NCBI GenBank assembly: GCA_017303805.1
Contig: JAFLBQ010000012.1
Location: forward strand, 1-61,920
Origin: Cytophagales bacterium
GTDB taxonomy: Bacteria; Bacteroidota; Bacteroidia; Cytophagales; Cyclobacteriaceae
Direction of reading: 5' to 3'
DNA length: 61,920 bases
Shown here: positions 1 to 7,397 of the stretch, one piece after another
How positions within the stretch are numbered: the stretch's first letter is position 1
Layout: every line of letters starts with the position of its first letter
The notes under the pieces: generated by a model
Seen by the model: the letters and a program-made list of their open reading frames with translations, nothing else
The model's database searches: none
Told to the model about the DNA's origin: nothing
Program-made: the position numbers and the translations under genes

Positions 1-64
1 GGCTACAGGTAATGGTTATGAAATAAATGCCATCGTATTCAGGTATCTCCCTGCGTACACTCAT
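1..64 (-). pseudogene. RAYT-type transposase, 5' end only (cut by window edge)
   Basis: Read on the minus strand from the ATG at 64, this encodes the first 21 residues of a REP-associated tyrosine transposase, beginning MSVRREIPEYDG and running into the conserved YFITITC strand. It is identical to the N-terminus of the copy that starts at 3226. The rest of the gene, if present, lies left of the window, so intactness cannot be judged. RAYTs are single-strand HUH/Y1 transposases related to IS200 that act on short palindromic REP elements; REP-like hairpins lie close by at 199 and 1709. Confidence 0.7.
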
Positions 65-186
65 AACCTAAATTTAGCAGTTCTGATTCTATCATTAAAG
101 GTATAGGTTCATTGTTTGCGCAGAGTTTTCGAAACGGAAAAGAAATACCGGCAATGGCGAGAAGTAATTATCTTTAATGCATCGGT

Positions 187-465
187 TCATTTGCTTGCGC
201 AGAGTTCTCGAAACGAGTAACTCTGCGAAGAAAGAGCAAAAGCAATTCCTGCACTTACTCCCGTTCCGTAACCCAAACCTGGCGCAAAAGTGGAATACTT
301 AGCAACGGAAAATTCGTTAGTATTCTCATTGTATATTAAACCATAACTGAAGGTTAGCTCCAGCTTACCAAGAGCTTGCCCCATAAATGATCTATTGAAA
401 AGTATTGCCCATCTGCCATTACTATCACCAGAATTTAGACAAATATGCTTTAGCTTTCCTTTCTC
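187..465 (-). pseudogene. Remnant of an unknown protein, 3' end replaced by a REP-like hairpin
   Basis: An open frame on the minus strand runs from about 465 to 187, closed upstream by a stop. An internal ATG at 384 would give 65 residues, but the frame continues upstream without a start codon, suggesting a fragment. Its glycine-rich middle (GLGYGTGVSAGIAF) looks like the end of a larger secreted or membrane-inserting protein. The last 16 or so codons come from the hairpin repeat at 199-226, so the true C-terminus is lost. I do not recognise the family. Confidence 0.4.
199..226. repeat. REP-like 28-nt hairpin
   Basis: Arms GCAGAGTT and AACTCTGC pair outside an inner CTCG/CGAG stem with an AAA loop. 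Same length and layout as the elements at 1709, 2063, 3361 and 3563. Probably the target sequence of the neighbouring RAYT enzymes (inference). Confidence 0.7.
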
Positions 466-765
466 TTAAGTAGTCAAAAAAACTAATAAGTGATGAAACT
501 ATAAGGTAAGCCGAAATAATAATAACCGCAGCTCTTAGATATCGATTCATTATCTTTTTATTGAAAAGGAGCCTAAAGGTTTATCCCTTACCAAATCTGA
601 GGTTCCTGTACCCCAAGACATTGCCACCTGGTAGCGGGGGATCATTTTATCAAGTATCAACTTTCATCATGCACGTTGGAGAAGAACTCCAACGTGGGCG
701 TGGGGAAGAAAACTCTATTTTTAACCTGTTCAAAAAAAAACAGCCAGTACCTAAGGGCTTGGTCT
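466..765. other. Gene-free stretch with one palindrome
   Basis: No convincing gene. A reading frame at 561-794 on the plus strand gives a low-complexity peptide without family features. A perfect inverted repeat lies at 672-696 (CACGTTGGAG, 5-nt loop, CTCCAACGTG), a different sequence from the GCNGAGT hairpins nearby but similar in size. Confidence 0.5.
672..696. repeat. Perfect 10-bp inverted repeat
   Basis: CACGTTGGAG at 672-681 and CTCCAACGTG at 687-696 around AAGAA. No poly-T run follows, so it is not an obvious terminator; it could be another REP-like unit. Confidence 0.65.
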
Positions 766-1329
766 TTATTTACAAATTCCATCTTCATCAATAGAGCGTT
801 GAGTCACAGAAGAAAGTGATTTCAATATTCTATTTTTTTTCAAATCAGCTTTACACATCAAAACAGTCCATGACTCAAAATCATTAAATAGTCCTCTATC
901 CCATTGTTGAATTACTCCGTCTTTAACTTCAATCAATAATTTATTCCTTTTTAATTCTTCGGTCATCCTAATTCTGTCAAAATCAATTTTCTCATCATAG
1001 TAAAAAAAAATATTTCTTTGCCTGTCTTTAGAATATACAACATATCTAAAAGGAATCACAACACCCTCTAATGGTCTTGAGGAAAGACTAATTTCTGCTT
1101 TATATAAATTATTATTTACTGAGGTCTCATATGTAATATTCACATAGCAGGTATCAGGGATTTCCCTTCTCTTTCTTAAGTCTTCAATGAATAAGTTAGA
1201 TATACTATCAACAATGTGGTAAGTGGCTGTATCTTTTGATGTCTTGATGGCAATATCAGTTTGCTTACTCCCACAAGAGAGTAAGGAGTATGCTAGTAAC
1301 AACCAAACTATGTTATTTCTATTTTCCAT
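766..1329 (-). CDS. Hypothetical lipoprotein, possible immunity partner
   Basis: 187 residues from the ATG at 1329. The N-terminus has a short charged stretch, a hydrophobic segment and a lipobox (LLSC, Cys at about residue 20), so it should be a lipid-anchored envelope protein. The rest is charged and beta-rich with no family that I recognise. The start lies 11 nt inside the 3' end of the upstream JAMM-motif gene, so the two are translationally coupled. A small lipoprotein coupled to a polymorphic-toxin-like C-terminus fits a periplasmic immunity protein, but that is inference from context only. Confidence 0.65.
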   Translation of the reverse strand: MENRNNIVWLLLAYSLLSCGSKQTDIAIKTSKDTATYHIVDSISNLFIEDLRKRREIPDTCYVNITYETSVNNNLYKAEISLSSRPLEGVVIPFRYVVYSKDRQRNIFFYYDEKIDFDRIRMTEELKRNKLLIEVKDGVIQQWDRGLFNDFESWTVLMCKADLKKNRILKSLSSVTQRSIDEDGICK

Positions 1330-1708
1330 CTGAACAAATAGCCCCAATTCCACCTCTTCCGCCAAAAATTAAGCCATCCAAGCAAAAATACTTTGACGCA
1401 TTTTTATCGCCTGAACTTGGATCTACATAACCGAATCCTTCCCTGTTTGCACCTGGATGCGTATGAAACCACTTAGTAAAGCTATATACCGTATTACCAA
1501 TTGTAAAGGATTGGTTTTCACGATTATACTGACCAATTGATAGGAAGTTATTCAGACCGGGACTTGCATCATCGAAGAGATTTTGCCCCATTGGCGTAAT
1601 AATTAAATCGTCTACTCCATCCTTTGAGTTAACAAAAAAGCCAGCCGCTTCCCTATCCACCTCCATTGAATAAGTCAAAATGAAATCTGTATAAGACTCC
1701 CCTTCCAA
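1319..1708 (-). pseudogene. JAMM/JAB-motif protein, C-terminal piece of a possible polymorphic toxin
   Basis: The frame encodes about 129 residues. Near residue 83 it has H-T-H-P, followed by S-S-G-D about 15 residues on, the order of the zinc ligands in JAMM (MPN+) metallo-isopeptidases (H-x-H ... S-x-x-D). A glycine-rich tail (LIFGGRGGIG) follows. The only 5' start is a TTG that directly abuts the hairpin at 1709-1736, so the original N-terminus is probably gone. JAB-like domains occur as C-terminal toxin tips of Rhs/polymorphic toxins. The coupled lipoprotein downstream supports that reading. Activity is not shown by the sequence. Confidence 0.5.
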
Positions 1709-1736
1709 GCGGAGTCTCCCGCCTCGGGGACTCCGC
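1709..1736. repeat. REP-like 28-nt hairpin, nearly perfect
   Basis: GCGGAGTCTCCCG and CGGGGACTCCGC pair around a short CCT loop. It sits immediately upstream of the TTG-initiated JAMM fragment, which it probably truncated. Confidence 0.75.
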
Positions 1737-1814
1737 GTATAAATTTAAAAAAACTATCCTTCTCCTGTTGCCTGTGTTAAATCAATATCTTCCAACAAAC
1801 CACATTGGAGTACT

Positions 1815-2021
1815 TCATAAGCACCTAAATGCAATCAACCCGTGCAAGTGGTTAGGCATAATCACATATCCGGTTACATAGTGACCAAATTGTTTCAGAT
1901 AATCAAACCATTTATACACAATGCTGTATCCCTTGATAGACTCAAACAGTGGCATCCATTCATAGCAGGTAATGGTAATAAAGTAAATACCGGATGACTC
2001 ATCAATTTGCCGCTTTGTAAC
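1815..2021 (-). pseudogene. RAYT-type transposase fragment, second subfamily
   Basis: The minus strand reads VTKRQIDESSGIYF, then the YFITITC strand, and the HUH signature MPNHLHGLIAF near its end, then a stop. Upstream in frame is a stop instead of a start codon, and the tyrosine-bearing C-terminal half is absent. It is clearly related to, but distinct from, the transposase at 2622-3226. Non-functional as it stands. Confidence 0.75.
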
Positions 2022-2101
2022 TCACATATACAAATTACAAAATACGGCATGAATTGTAACGCGCGGAGTCCCCGAAACGGGAGACTCTGCTGGGAAAGAG
2101 G
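1898..2101. repeat. Direct repeat B, copy 1 (204 bp)
   Basis: Recurs at 3398-3601 at an offset of exactly 1,500 bases, with about two mismatches seen by eye. It covers the N-terminal part of the second RAYT subfamily, its upstream region and the hairpin at 2063-2090. Confidence 0.9.
2063..2090. repeat. REP-like 28-nt hairpin
   Basis: GCGGAGTCCCCG pairs with CGGGAGACTCTGC around an AAA loop, with small mismatches. It lies upstream of a RAYT fragment, the usual place of REPs in a REPtron. Confidence 0.7.
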
Positions 2102-2116
2102 AAAATATTCGACTAA

Positions 2117-2611
2117 CTAGTTTTTCTGCGCTTCAAAAAGTTGATTATGCGCGCTATCAAAATATCTAATGACATTCCAATTATCAAAAACATCCTTTAT
2201 CTCATTATTAATGGATTCAACAGAATCTGCATTGACAATATCTGAAGCAATCGCACTATAATGAATCTGGAGAATAAGATTTAAAGAATCCCCTGGCTTC
2301 AGAAGAGTTTGCTCATAACACTCCTCACAACTTGCGCTAAACAATTCCAAAGAGTCGACTTCATCATTGTAATATAACCAAAACGAACCACCGGTGGGTG
2401 GGGGAATTCGACCATAATTTTTAACATAGATACTAGTTTCACTATTGCCGATATTTTTTACTGTAGTTGAGAAGGTTACGTGTGGAAGATCATAGTGATT
2501 CAAATCGTAATGAGGAGTAACCTTAGTAACTCGCCCCTCCAATAAGGCTGATTTTACCTGACATGAGTTTAAAAAAAAGAGAAATACCAAACTTGCAATA
2601 GAAATTCTCAT
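2117..2611 (-). CDS. Hypothetical lipoprotein
   Basis: 164 residues with a type II signal (MRISIASLVFLFFLNSC), the lipobox Cys being residue 17. The mature part reads as an immunoglobulin-like beta sandwich (TTVKNIGNSETSIYVKN, then LLKPGDSLNLILQI), as in many Bacteroidota periplasmic proteins that sense or bind ligands. No catalytic motif is visible. It is isolated between RAYT remnants and may be cargo of the same accessory strip. Function unknown. Confidence 0.6.
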   Translation of the reverse strand: MRISIASLVFLFFLNSCQVKSALLEGRVTKVTPHYDLNHYDLPHVTFSTTVKNIGNSETSIYVKNYGRIPPPTGGSFWLYYNDEVDSLELFSASCEECYEQTLLKPGDSLNLILQIHYSAIASDIVNADSVESINNEIKDVFDNWNVIRYFDSAHNQLFEAQKN

Positions 2612-2621
2612 TGGCCTGAGT

Positions 2622-3226
2622 TTAATTTTTGTTGATTGACACTTTTATAAGTGGAAATTGTAGTTTTACAAATTCTGTATAGTTGGTTACTGCGTATATC
2701 CCTTCCCCCGTATCATAATGCTTTGCCGAACTGTGAGCATACTCCGTCTCTGTTGTTACTAAATTCCATATTCCGCGACATGGATTGGCGTGTATGTAAT
2801 TTAGTTTTGATCAATAAACTTATTACTCCTGCACTCCTTCCAATCAAACGATGGTTCAAAAACTTCATGCCGTTTACCTCGCTTTTTATCTGTTGCATTT
2901 ACCAGCGTTGACAATTTACCAAGTACTTAGGATTCATTCTTTTCCTTAAGCCTTCTCACAAGCCCATACGACATAAACCGCTTGCCCTCTCCAACTATTG
3001 AGTTGATGGAAACGCCCTGCGTATTTCTGAATGCGATGAGTACGTGAATATGGTTAGGCATGATTACATACCCGGCAATGAAATGCCCTTTACTTTTCAG
3101 ATGATCGAACCATTTGTACACTTCTTTATATCCGTTCGATAGCTCAAACAGATGAAGCCATTGGCTACAGGTAATGGTTATGAAATAAATGCCATCGTAT
3201 TCAGGTATCTCCCTGCGTACACTCAT
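2622..3226 (-). pseudogene. RAYT-type transposase, near full length, broken by a stop and a frameshift
   Basis: From the ATG at 3226 the frame reads MSVRREIPEYDG, the YFITITC strand and the HUH motif MPNHIHVLIAF (two His metal ligands), then stops at 2927. The same frame reopens past that TAA and encodes KRHEVFEPSFDWKECRS. Near 2815 the homology shifts frame and continues as KLNYIHANPCRGIW, which carries the conserved Tyr region, ending in a TAA at 2622. So a complete RAYT of about 200 residues is present but disabled by one nonsense codon and one frameshift. The family nicks single-stranded REP hairpins; copies of these lie on both sides. Confidence 0.85.
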
Positions 3227-3398
3227 AACCTAAATTTAGCAGTTCTGATTCTATCATTAAAGGTATAGGTTCATTGTTTGCGCAGAGTTCTCGAAACGGA
3301 AAAGAAATACCGGCAATGGCGAGAAGTAATTATCTTTAATGCATCGGTTCATTTGCTTGCGCAGAGTTCTCGAAACGAGTAACTCTGCGAAGAAAGAG
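3163..3398. repeat. Direct repeat A, copy 2
   Basis: Second copy of bases 1-236. It includes the 5' end of the RAYT pseudogene and the hairpin at 3361-3388, and is joined directly to repeat B copy 2 at 3398-3400. Confidence 0.9.
3361..3388. repeat. REP-like 28-nt hairpin
   Basis: Identical to the element at 199-226: outer arms GCAGAGTT/AACTCTGC, inner CTCG/CGAG, AAA loop. Confidence 0.75.
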
Positions 3399-3521
3399 AT
3401 AATCAAACCATTTATACACAATGCTGTATCCCTTGATAGACTCAAACAGTGGCATCCATTCATTGCAGGTAATGGTAATAAAGTAAATACCGGATGACTC
3501 ATCAATTTGCCGCTTTGTAAC
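3398..3521 (-). pseudogene. RAYT fragment, second subfamily, copy 2
   Basis: Minus-strand duplicate of the N-terminal part of the fragment at 1815-2021 (KRQIDESSGIYF onward to IVYKWFDYL), cut at 3398 where repeat A begins. It lacks the HUH motif and the catalytic tyrosine and cannot be functional. Confidence 0.7.
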
Positions 3522-3562
3522 TCACATATACAAATTACAAAATACGGCATGAATTGTAACGC

Positions 3563-3590
3563 GCGGAGTCCCTGAAACGGGAGACTCTGC
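3563..3590. repeat. REP-like 28-nt hairpin
   Basis: Same element as 2063-2090 with one base changed (CCCTG for CCCCG). Confidence 0.7.
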
Positions 3591-3677
3591 TGGGAAAGAG
3601 GCTAACGGTATCATTAAAAAAAACACATCAATACCCCTCAAAATAAGCTACTCCATCGTTGGTATGATGGTTGTTTG

Positions 3678-3685
3678 TATTTTTG
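3678..3685 (+). promoter_or_regulatory. Bacteroidota -7 box (TATTTTTG)
   Basis: Matches TAnnTTTG, the -7 element used by the Bacteroidota primary sigma factor, about 20 bp before the TTG start of the AsmA-like gene. A TTG at 3659-3661 could be the -33 element, though the spacing is a few bases short of the usual 19-21. Confidence 0.45.
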
Positions 3686-3705
3686 CCTAACCATTTTTTA
3701 AACTT

Positions 3706-6183
3706 TTGAAGCGGCTCAAGAAAATTCTTATTTACACAGGGGTGGTGCTGGCCATACTTTTTGCCAGTGCTGTCCTCTCGGTTTTCCTGTTTAAGGATAA
3801 AATTATCCGCCAGTTTGTTAACGAAGCCAACAAGCATTTAAACACTCCGGTAAAAATCGGCAAGATGGATGTTTCGCTTTTTGCCGACTTCCCCAACCTG
3901 GCCATCGTGCTAACCGATGTGTACGTGGAAGACAGCCACTCTGGCGTTTACCCACTGCTAACAGCCGATCATATTGCGTTTACCCTTAACCTGGTAGAAC
4001 TATGGCGGGGAAACTACTCCATCCGCGGCCTTACTGTGGCTGGTAGCGAAACCAACCTTCGTATCAACAGCACGGGTAAGGCGAACTACATTATTATGAA
4101 AGAGACTACCGACAGCCAACAAGGCGGCATTGTAAAGTTTGACTTACGTAATGTAAAATTAACCCGCAGCGTGGTAAGCTATATCGATCAGCAGGCTAAC
4201 CAGCACCACGTATTCAACAGCGAAAAACTTAAAGCCACTGTACTTGTAAACGGAGCCCAGTACACCATACAAGCCACGGGCGATGTGAAAACAGAACAGA
4301 TTGGCGTTGGCAACGCGCTTTTTTTAACTAATAAAACGTTCGATGTAAATGCACAGGTAAACTATGATGATGCTAAAAAAGAAGTTGCTTTCAACTCGTC
4401 TGTTCTTAAAATAGGACACTCGGTGTTTGCCCTGGGCGGCAACTATTTGTTTAAAGAAAAGAATCTCATTGACCTTAAAGTTGAAGGCAAAAACACCAGC
4501 ATTCAAACTTTGCTTTCGCTTTTGCCCGATGAGGCCAGCAAAAAACTGCGACAATACCGTAGCGAGGGCGATGTGTTTTTTAATCTCACGTTGAAAGGTG
4601 AAATCAGCGAAAAGAAAAGTCCACTCATTTCGGTGGCCTTTGGCTGCACTGAGGCTACCGTGTTTCACCCCGAATACAAAAGCAAGCTTTCGCGGCTTAC
4701 ACTCAATGGCTCGTTTGCAAGCCCCTCGCTTACCGATTTTGCCGATGCCAAATTATTTTTGAAAAACATGCAAGGTCAACTTAACGATAAATCGTTTAGC
4801 GGTAACCTGAGTATCAGCAAATTTAACGACCCCTACATTACATTCGATTTCAAAGGAGAACTGGATGCAGCTTCGCTCAACAATTTTTACCCGATACCCC
4901 TTGTAAATGAACTAAGTGGTTTACTGCAAGCCGACATCATGTTTGAAGGCCAGACATCGTTGCTGAGGCGAAAAGCCACCGCTCAAAAAGTAAAGACCAA
5001 CGGAGCCATTACATTAAGTCACCTTAACTTTAGCTACGGCAAACAACAAATCCCTTTCAAAGACATCAACGGAACGCTGCAGTTTAACAACAACGACCTG
5101 GCTCTTAGTAACGTGTCGGGCTATTTTGGTAAGAGCGACTTTCAATTGAATGGGTTCTTCAAAAATATCATCACCTTTCTGCTTTTCGAAAATCAACCCA
5201 TAGGCATTGAAACAGATTTAAAATCTAAGTTCTTAGACCTGGACGAAATGTTTGCCATCGGCTTTGGCCAGGAAGAATCGGCCGAGTACCAATTTAATAT
5301 CTCGCCCAATCTGCAACTAAATTTTAACTGCGATATCGGGCGCATGCAATACAGGCGCTTCAAAGCCAAAGTTGTTAAAGGCGATCTGCTGGTTAAGAAT
5401 CAGGTAGCTGTTTCGCGCAACATTACCATGAAAACCATGGGCGGAAATCTTACGCTTAACGGAATTGTAGATGCTAAAAATAACAAGGCGATTGATGTAA
5501 TCAGTTCGTTTAAGCTAGATGGTATTTACGTGGACAGTGTGTTTTACGTATTCGAAAATTTTTACCAGAATTTTATTGTGGATAAACACCTGAAAGGCCA
5601 GGCCTATGCCGATGTAGATTTAGAAATGACGCTGGATGAACACCTCTACCTCCTATCGCCCACGTTGGTGGCCGATATAAGCGCTACCATTAAAAACGGA
5701 GAGCTCAATAACTTTGAGCCCATGAAAAAACTAAATAAATACTTAGACGATGAGGGGCTAAGTAAACTGCGCTTTGCCGATTTGAAAAACGATATTCACA
5801 TTGAAAAGCAAACCATTTACCTGCCGCAAATGGAAATTAAGAGTAACGTAACCGGTATACAATTGAGCGGCACACATACGTTCGATCAGCGCATCGATTA
5901 CCGGGTAGTAGCACCCCTTCGCAACAAAAAGAGAATTGACCCGGACGAGGCTTTTGGGGCCATCGAAGAAGATGGCACCGGTAAAACCAAAATCTTTTTA
6001 AAAATTACCGGCACTACCGATAAGTATGAGGTAAGCCTGGATAAGGATGCAGTAAAGAAAAAAATTGCTTCTGACCTGAAAAAAGAAGTGCAGGAATTAA
6101 AAGACGCCTTCAAGCTAAAAGGCCAGAAAAAGAAAAAAGAACTGGAACTGAGCGAAGAGGAGTTTGAGTGGAATGATAACTAG
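3706..6183 (+). CDS. AsmA-like inner-membrane-anchored protein
   Basis: 825 residues from a TTG codon, chosen because the basic start (MKRLKK) and transmembrane helix (about residues 7-29) follow at once. The remainder is long, repetitive beta-strand sequence typical of AsmA/TamB-like bridge proteins, which span the periplasm and are thought to move lipid between membranes. The N-terminal block (VKIGKMDVSLFADFPNLAI) and the C-terminal AsmA_2-type region with a lysine/glutamate-rich tail are characteristic of Bacteroidota homologues. Its stop overlaps that of convergent mazG. Expression probably comes from the box at 3678. Confidence 0.85.
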   Translation: MKRLKKILIYTGVVLAILFASAVLSVFLFKDKIIRQFVNEANKHLNTPVKIGKMDVSLFADFPNLAIVLTDVYVEDSHSGVYPLLTADHIAFTLNLVELWRGNYSIRGLTVAGSETNLRINSTGKANYIIMKETTDSQQGGIVKFDLRNVKLTRSVVSYIDQQANQHHVFNSEKLKATVLVNGAQYTIQATGDVKTEQIGVGNALFLTNKTFDVNAQVNYDDAKKEVAFNSSVLKIGHSVFALGGNYLFKEKNLIDLKVEGKNTSIQTLLSLLPDEASKKLRQYRSEGDVFFNLTLKGEISEKKSPLISVAFGCTEATVFHPEYKSKLSRLTLNGSFASPSLTDFADAKLFLKNMQGQLNDKSFSGNLSISKFNDPYITFDFKGELDAASLNNFYPIPLVNELSGLLQADIMFEGQTSLLRRKATAQKVKTNGAITLSHLNFSYGKQQIPFKDINGTLQFNNNDLALSNVSGYFGKSDFQLNGFFKNIITFLLFENQPIGIETDLKSKFLDLDEMFAIGFGQEESAEYQFNISPNLQLNFNCDIGRMQYRRFKAKVVKGDLLVKNQVAVSRNITMKTMGGNLTLNGIVDAKNNKAIDVISSFKLDGIYVDSVFYVFENFYQNFIVDKHLKGQAYADVDLEMTLDEHLYLLSPTLVADISATIKNGELNNFEPMKKLNKYLDDEGLSKLRFADLKNDIHIEKQTIYLPQMEIKSNVTGIQLSGTHTFDQRIDYRVVAPLRNKKRIDPDEAFGAIEEDGTGKTKIFLKITGTTDKYEVSLDKDAVKKKIASDLKKEVQELKDAFKLKGQKKKKELELSEEEFEWNDN

Positions 6184-6995
6184 AGCTGCTTGGCCCGGTT
6201 CCAGTATTCATCCATTTCGGCTAACGTCATTTCACCCATTCGCTTTCCATCTTTTGCCGATTCCGTTTCGAGGTATTGAAAGCGCTTGATAAATTTTTTA
6301 TTGGTGCGCTCCAACGCTTCTTCCGGATCGATATTAATAAACCGCGCATAGTTCACCAACGAAAACAACAAATCACCAAACTCGGCCAGGGCCTTTTCTT
6401 TGTTGAGCGCATCGTGCGATGATGCGTTAAACTCTGCTTTAAATTCCTGCATTTCCTCTTCCACCTTCTCCCATACTTGTTCTTTTCGTTCCCAATCAAA
6501 CCCTACGCCACGCGCTTTATCCTGAATGCGAATAGCCTTTACCAATGCCGGCAAAGATTTTGGCACACCTTCCAATACCGATTTATTTCCGGTTCTCAAT
6601 TTTATCTTCTCCCAGTTTTCTTTTACCGTTTGTTCATCATCAGCAATTACATCGCCATACACATGTGGATGCCGCTCTATTAACTTATCGCAAATAGCAT
6701 TCAGCACATCGGCTATATCGAACACACCTTGTTCAGATGCAATACGGGCATAGAACACATTGTGTAGCATTAAATCGCCCAGTTCTTTCTTTACTTCATT
6801 CAAATTGCCTTCCAGAATTGCATCCGATAGTTCATAGGTTTCTTCTATGGTTAAATGCCGCAACGATTCCAGTGTTTGTTTTTTATCCCACGGACAGTTT
6901 TCGCGCAGTTCATTCATTACGGTAAGCAGCCGGTCAAACGCTTTTAATTTTGCTTCGCGGTTTAAATCGGGCGTAGAAAGTGGTTTTTTTTTCAT
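6180..6995 (-). CDS. mazG: Nucleoside triphosphate pyrophosphohydrolase MazG
   Basis: 271 residues, close to the 263 of E. coli MazG, with two tandem MazG domains. The first has the metal-binding pattern E-E-x-x-E ... E-x-x-D (IEETYELSDAI, then KKELGDLMLH) and the conserved N-CPWD block near residue 34. The second begins around residue 165 (GVGFDW) with a further E-x-x-E helix. The enzyme hydrolyses canonical and aberrant NTPs to NMP and PPi. It stands alone, convergent with the AsmA-like gene, their stop codons overlapping by 3-4 bases. Confidence 0.95.
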   Translation of the reverse strand: MKKKPLSTPDLNREAKLKAFDRLLTVMNELRENCPWDKKQTLESLRHLTIEETYELSDAILEGNLNEVKKELGDLMLHNVFYARIASEQGVFDIADVLNAICDKLIERHPHVYGDVIADDEQTVKENWEKIKLRTGNKSVLEGVPKSLPALVKAIRIQDKARGVGFDWERKEQVWEKVEEEMQEFKAEFNASSHDALNKEKALAEFGDLLFSLVNYARFINIDPEEALERTNKKFIKRFQYLETESAKDGKRMGEMTLAEMDEYWNRAKQL

Positions 6996-7029
6996 GATAG
7001 GGAAACTTAACTATACACCGTATCTGTTG

Positions 7030-7037
7030 TATTTTTG
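7030..7037 (+). promoter_or_regulatory. Bacteroidota -7 box (TATTTTTG)
   Basis: TAnnTTTG match about 43 bp before the ATG at 7081. No clear TTG -33 element at the expected distance. Confidence 0.4.
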
Positions 7038-7080
7038 TGCACGCAAAAATCGCAATTCATTATCTCAAAACCTTACCGGT

Positions 7081-7329
7081 ATGGCCATCTTTCTGCTTAC
7101 GTTAGGAATATTTGCACTCTTCTTCATACTTATGTCGGTGCGATTGCTGTTTGTAAAAAATGGCGAGTTCAGAGGCACTTGCGCAACACAAAGTCCGTTT
7201 TTGGCCAAAGAAGGAATTACCTGTGGGTATTGTGGTAAAACAATAGGCGAGGGCGACCCTTGTGGCGATCCGGAAAAAGAAAAGGCGAAAGCCATTGCCG
7301 AATTGCCCGAGATCAGAAAGAAGGGTTAG
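7081..7329 (+). CDS. Small single-span membrane protein with a CxxC pair
   Basis: 82 residues from the ATG at 7081, which directly precedes the transmembrane helix (about residues 2-24). An upstream extension of the frame overlaps mazG and is not credible. After the helix come a basic stretch, a Cys (GTCA), a CGYCG motif and a further Cys (GDPCG), which could bind metal or form disulfides, then a charged tail. Similar short membrane-or-secreted proteins are widespread in Bacteroidota without known function. It precedes glmM by 68 bp. Confidence 0.7.
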   Translation: MAIFLLTLGIFALFFILMSVRLLFVKNGEFRGTCATQSPFLAKEGITCGYCGKTIGEGDPCGDPEKEKAKAIAELPEIRKKG

Positions 7330-7364
7330 GTTTTCCCAACCACACCAACTCCCGCTTCCTTTCT

Positions 7365-7372
7365 TAAATTTG
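7365..7372 (+). promoter_or_regulatory. Bacteroidota -7 box (TAAATTTG)
   Basis: TAnnTTTG match 25 bp before the GTG start of glmM. No obvious -33 TTG. Confidence 0.4.
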
Positions 7373-7397
7373 CAGTCATTATTACAATTCTTTAATC

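Larger units (their letters stand above)
1..236. repeat. Direct repeat A, copy 1 (236 bp)
   Basis: Bases 1-236 recur at 3163-3398 in the same orientation with about one mismatch seen by eye (near base 128). The unit contains the RAYT 5' end, its upstream region and a 28-nt hairpin. It ends exactly where the second repeat family begins in the other copy (3398). Confidence 0.9.
3398..3601. repeat. Direct repeat B, copy 2
   Basis: Second copy of 1898-2101. Its join to repeat A shares only a few bases at the border (GA/GAT), so the composite 3163-3601 looks like a recombination or template-switch product. Confidence 0.9.

Noticed and set aside
561-794. A 77-codon plus-strand frame
   Set aside because: No homology features; it runs across a palindrome and antisense to the end of the lipoprotein gene.
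3257-3550. A 97-codon minus-strand frame
   Set aside because: It is an out-of-frame reading of the RAYT fragment and hairpins; the transposase motifs appear only in the neighbouring frame.
1-3601. CRISPR array
   Set aside because: The repeats are two long units and a handful of hairpins at irregular distances, with transposase coding inside; there is no regular repeat-spacer pattern.
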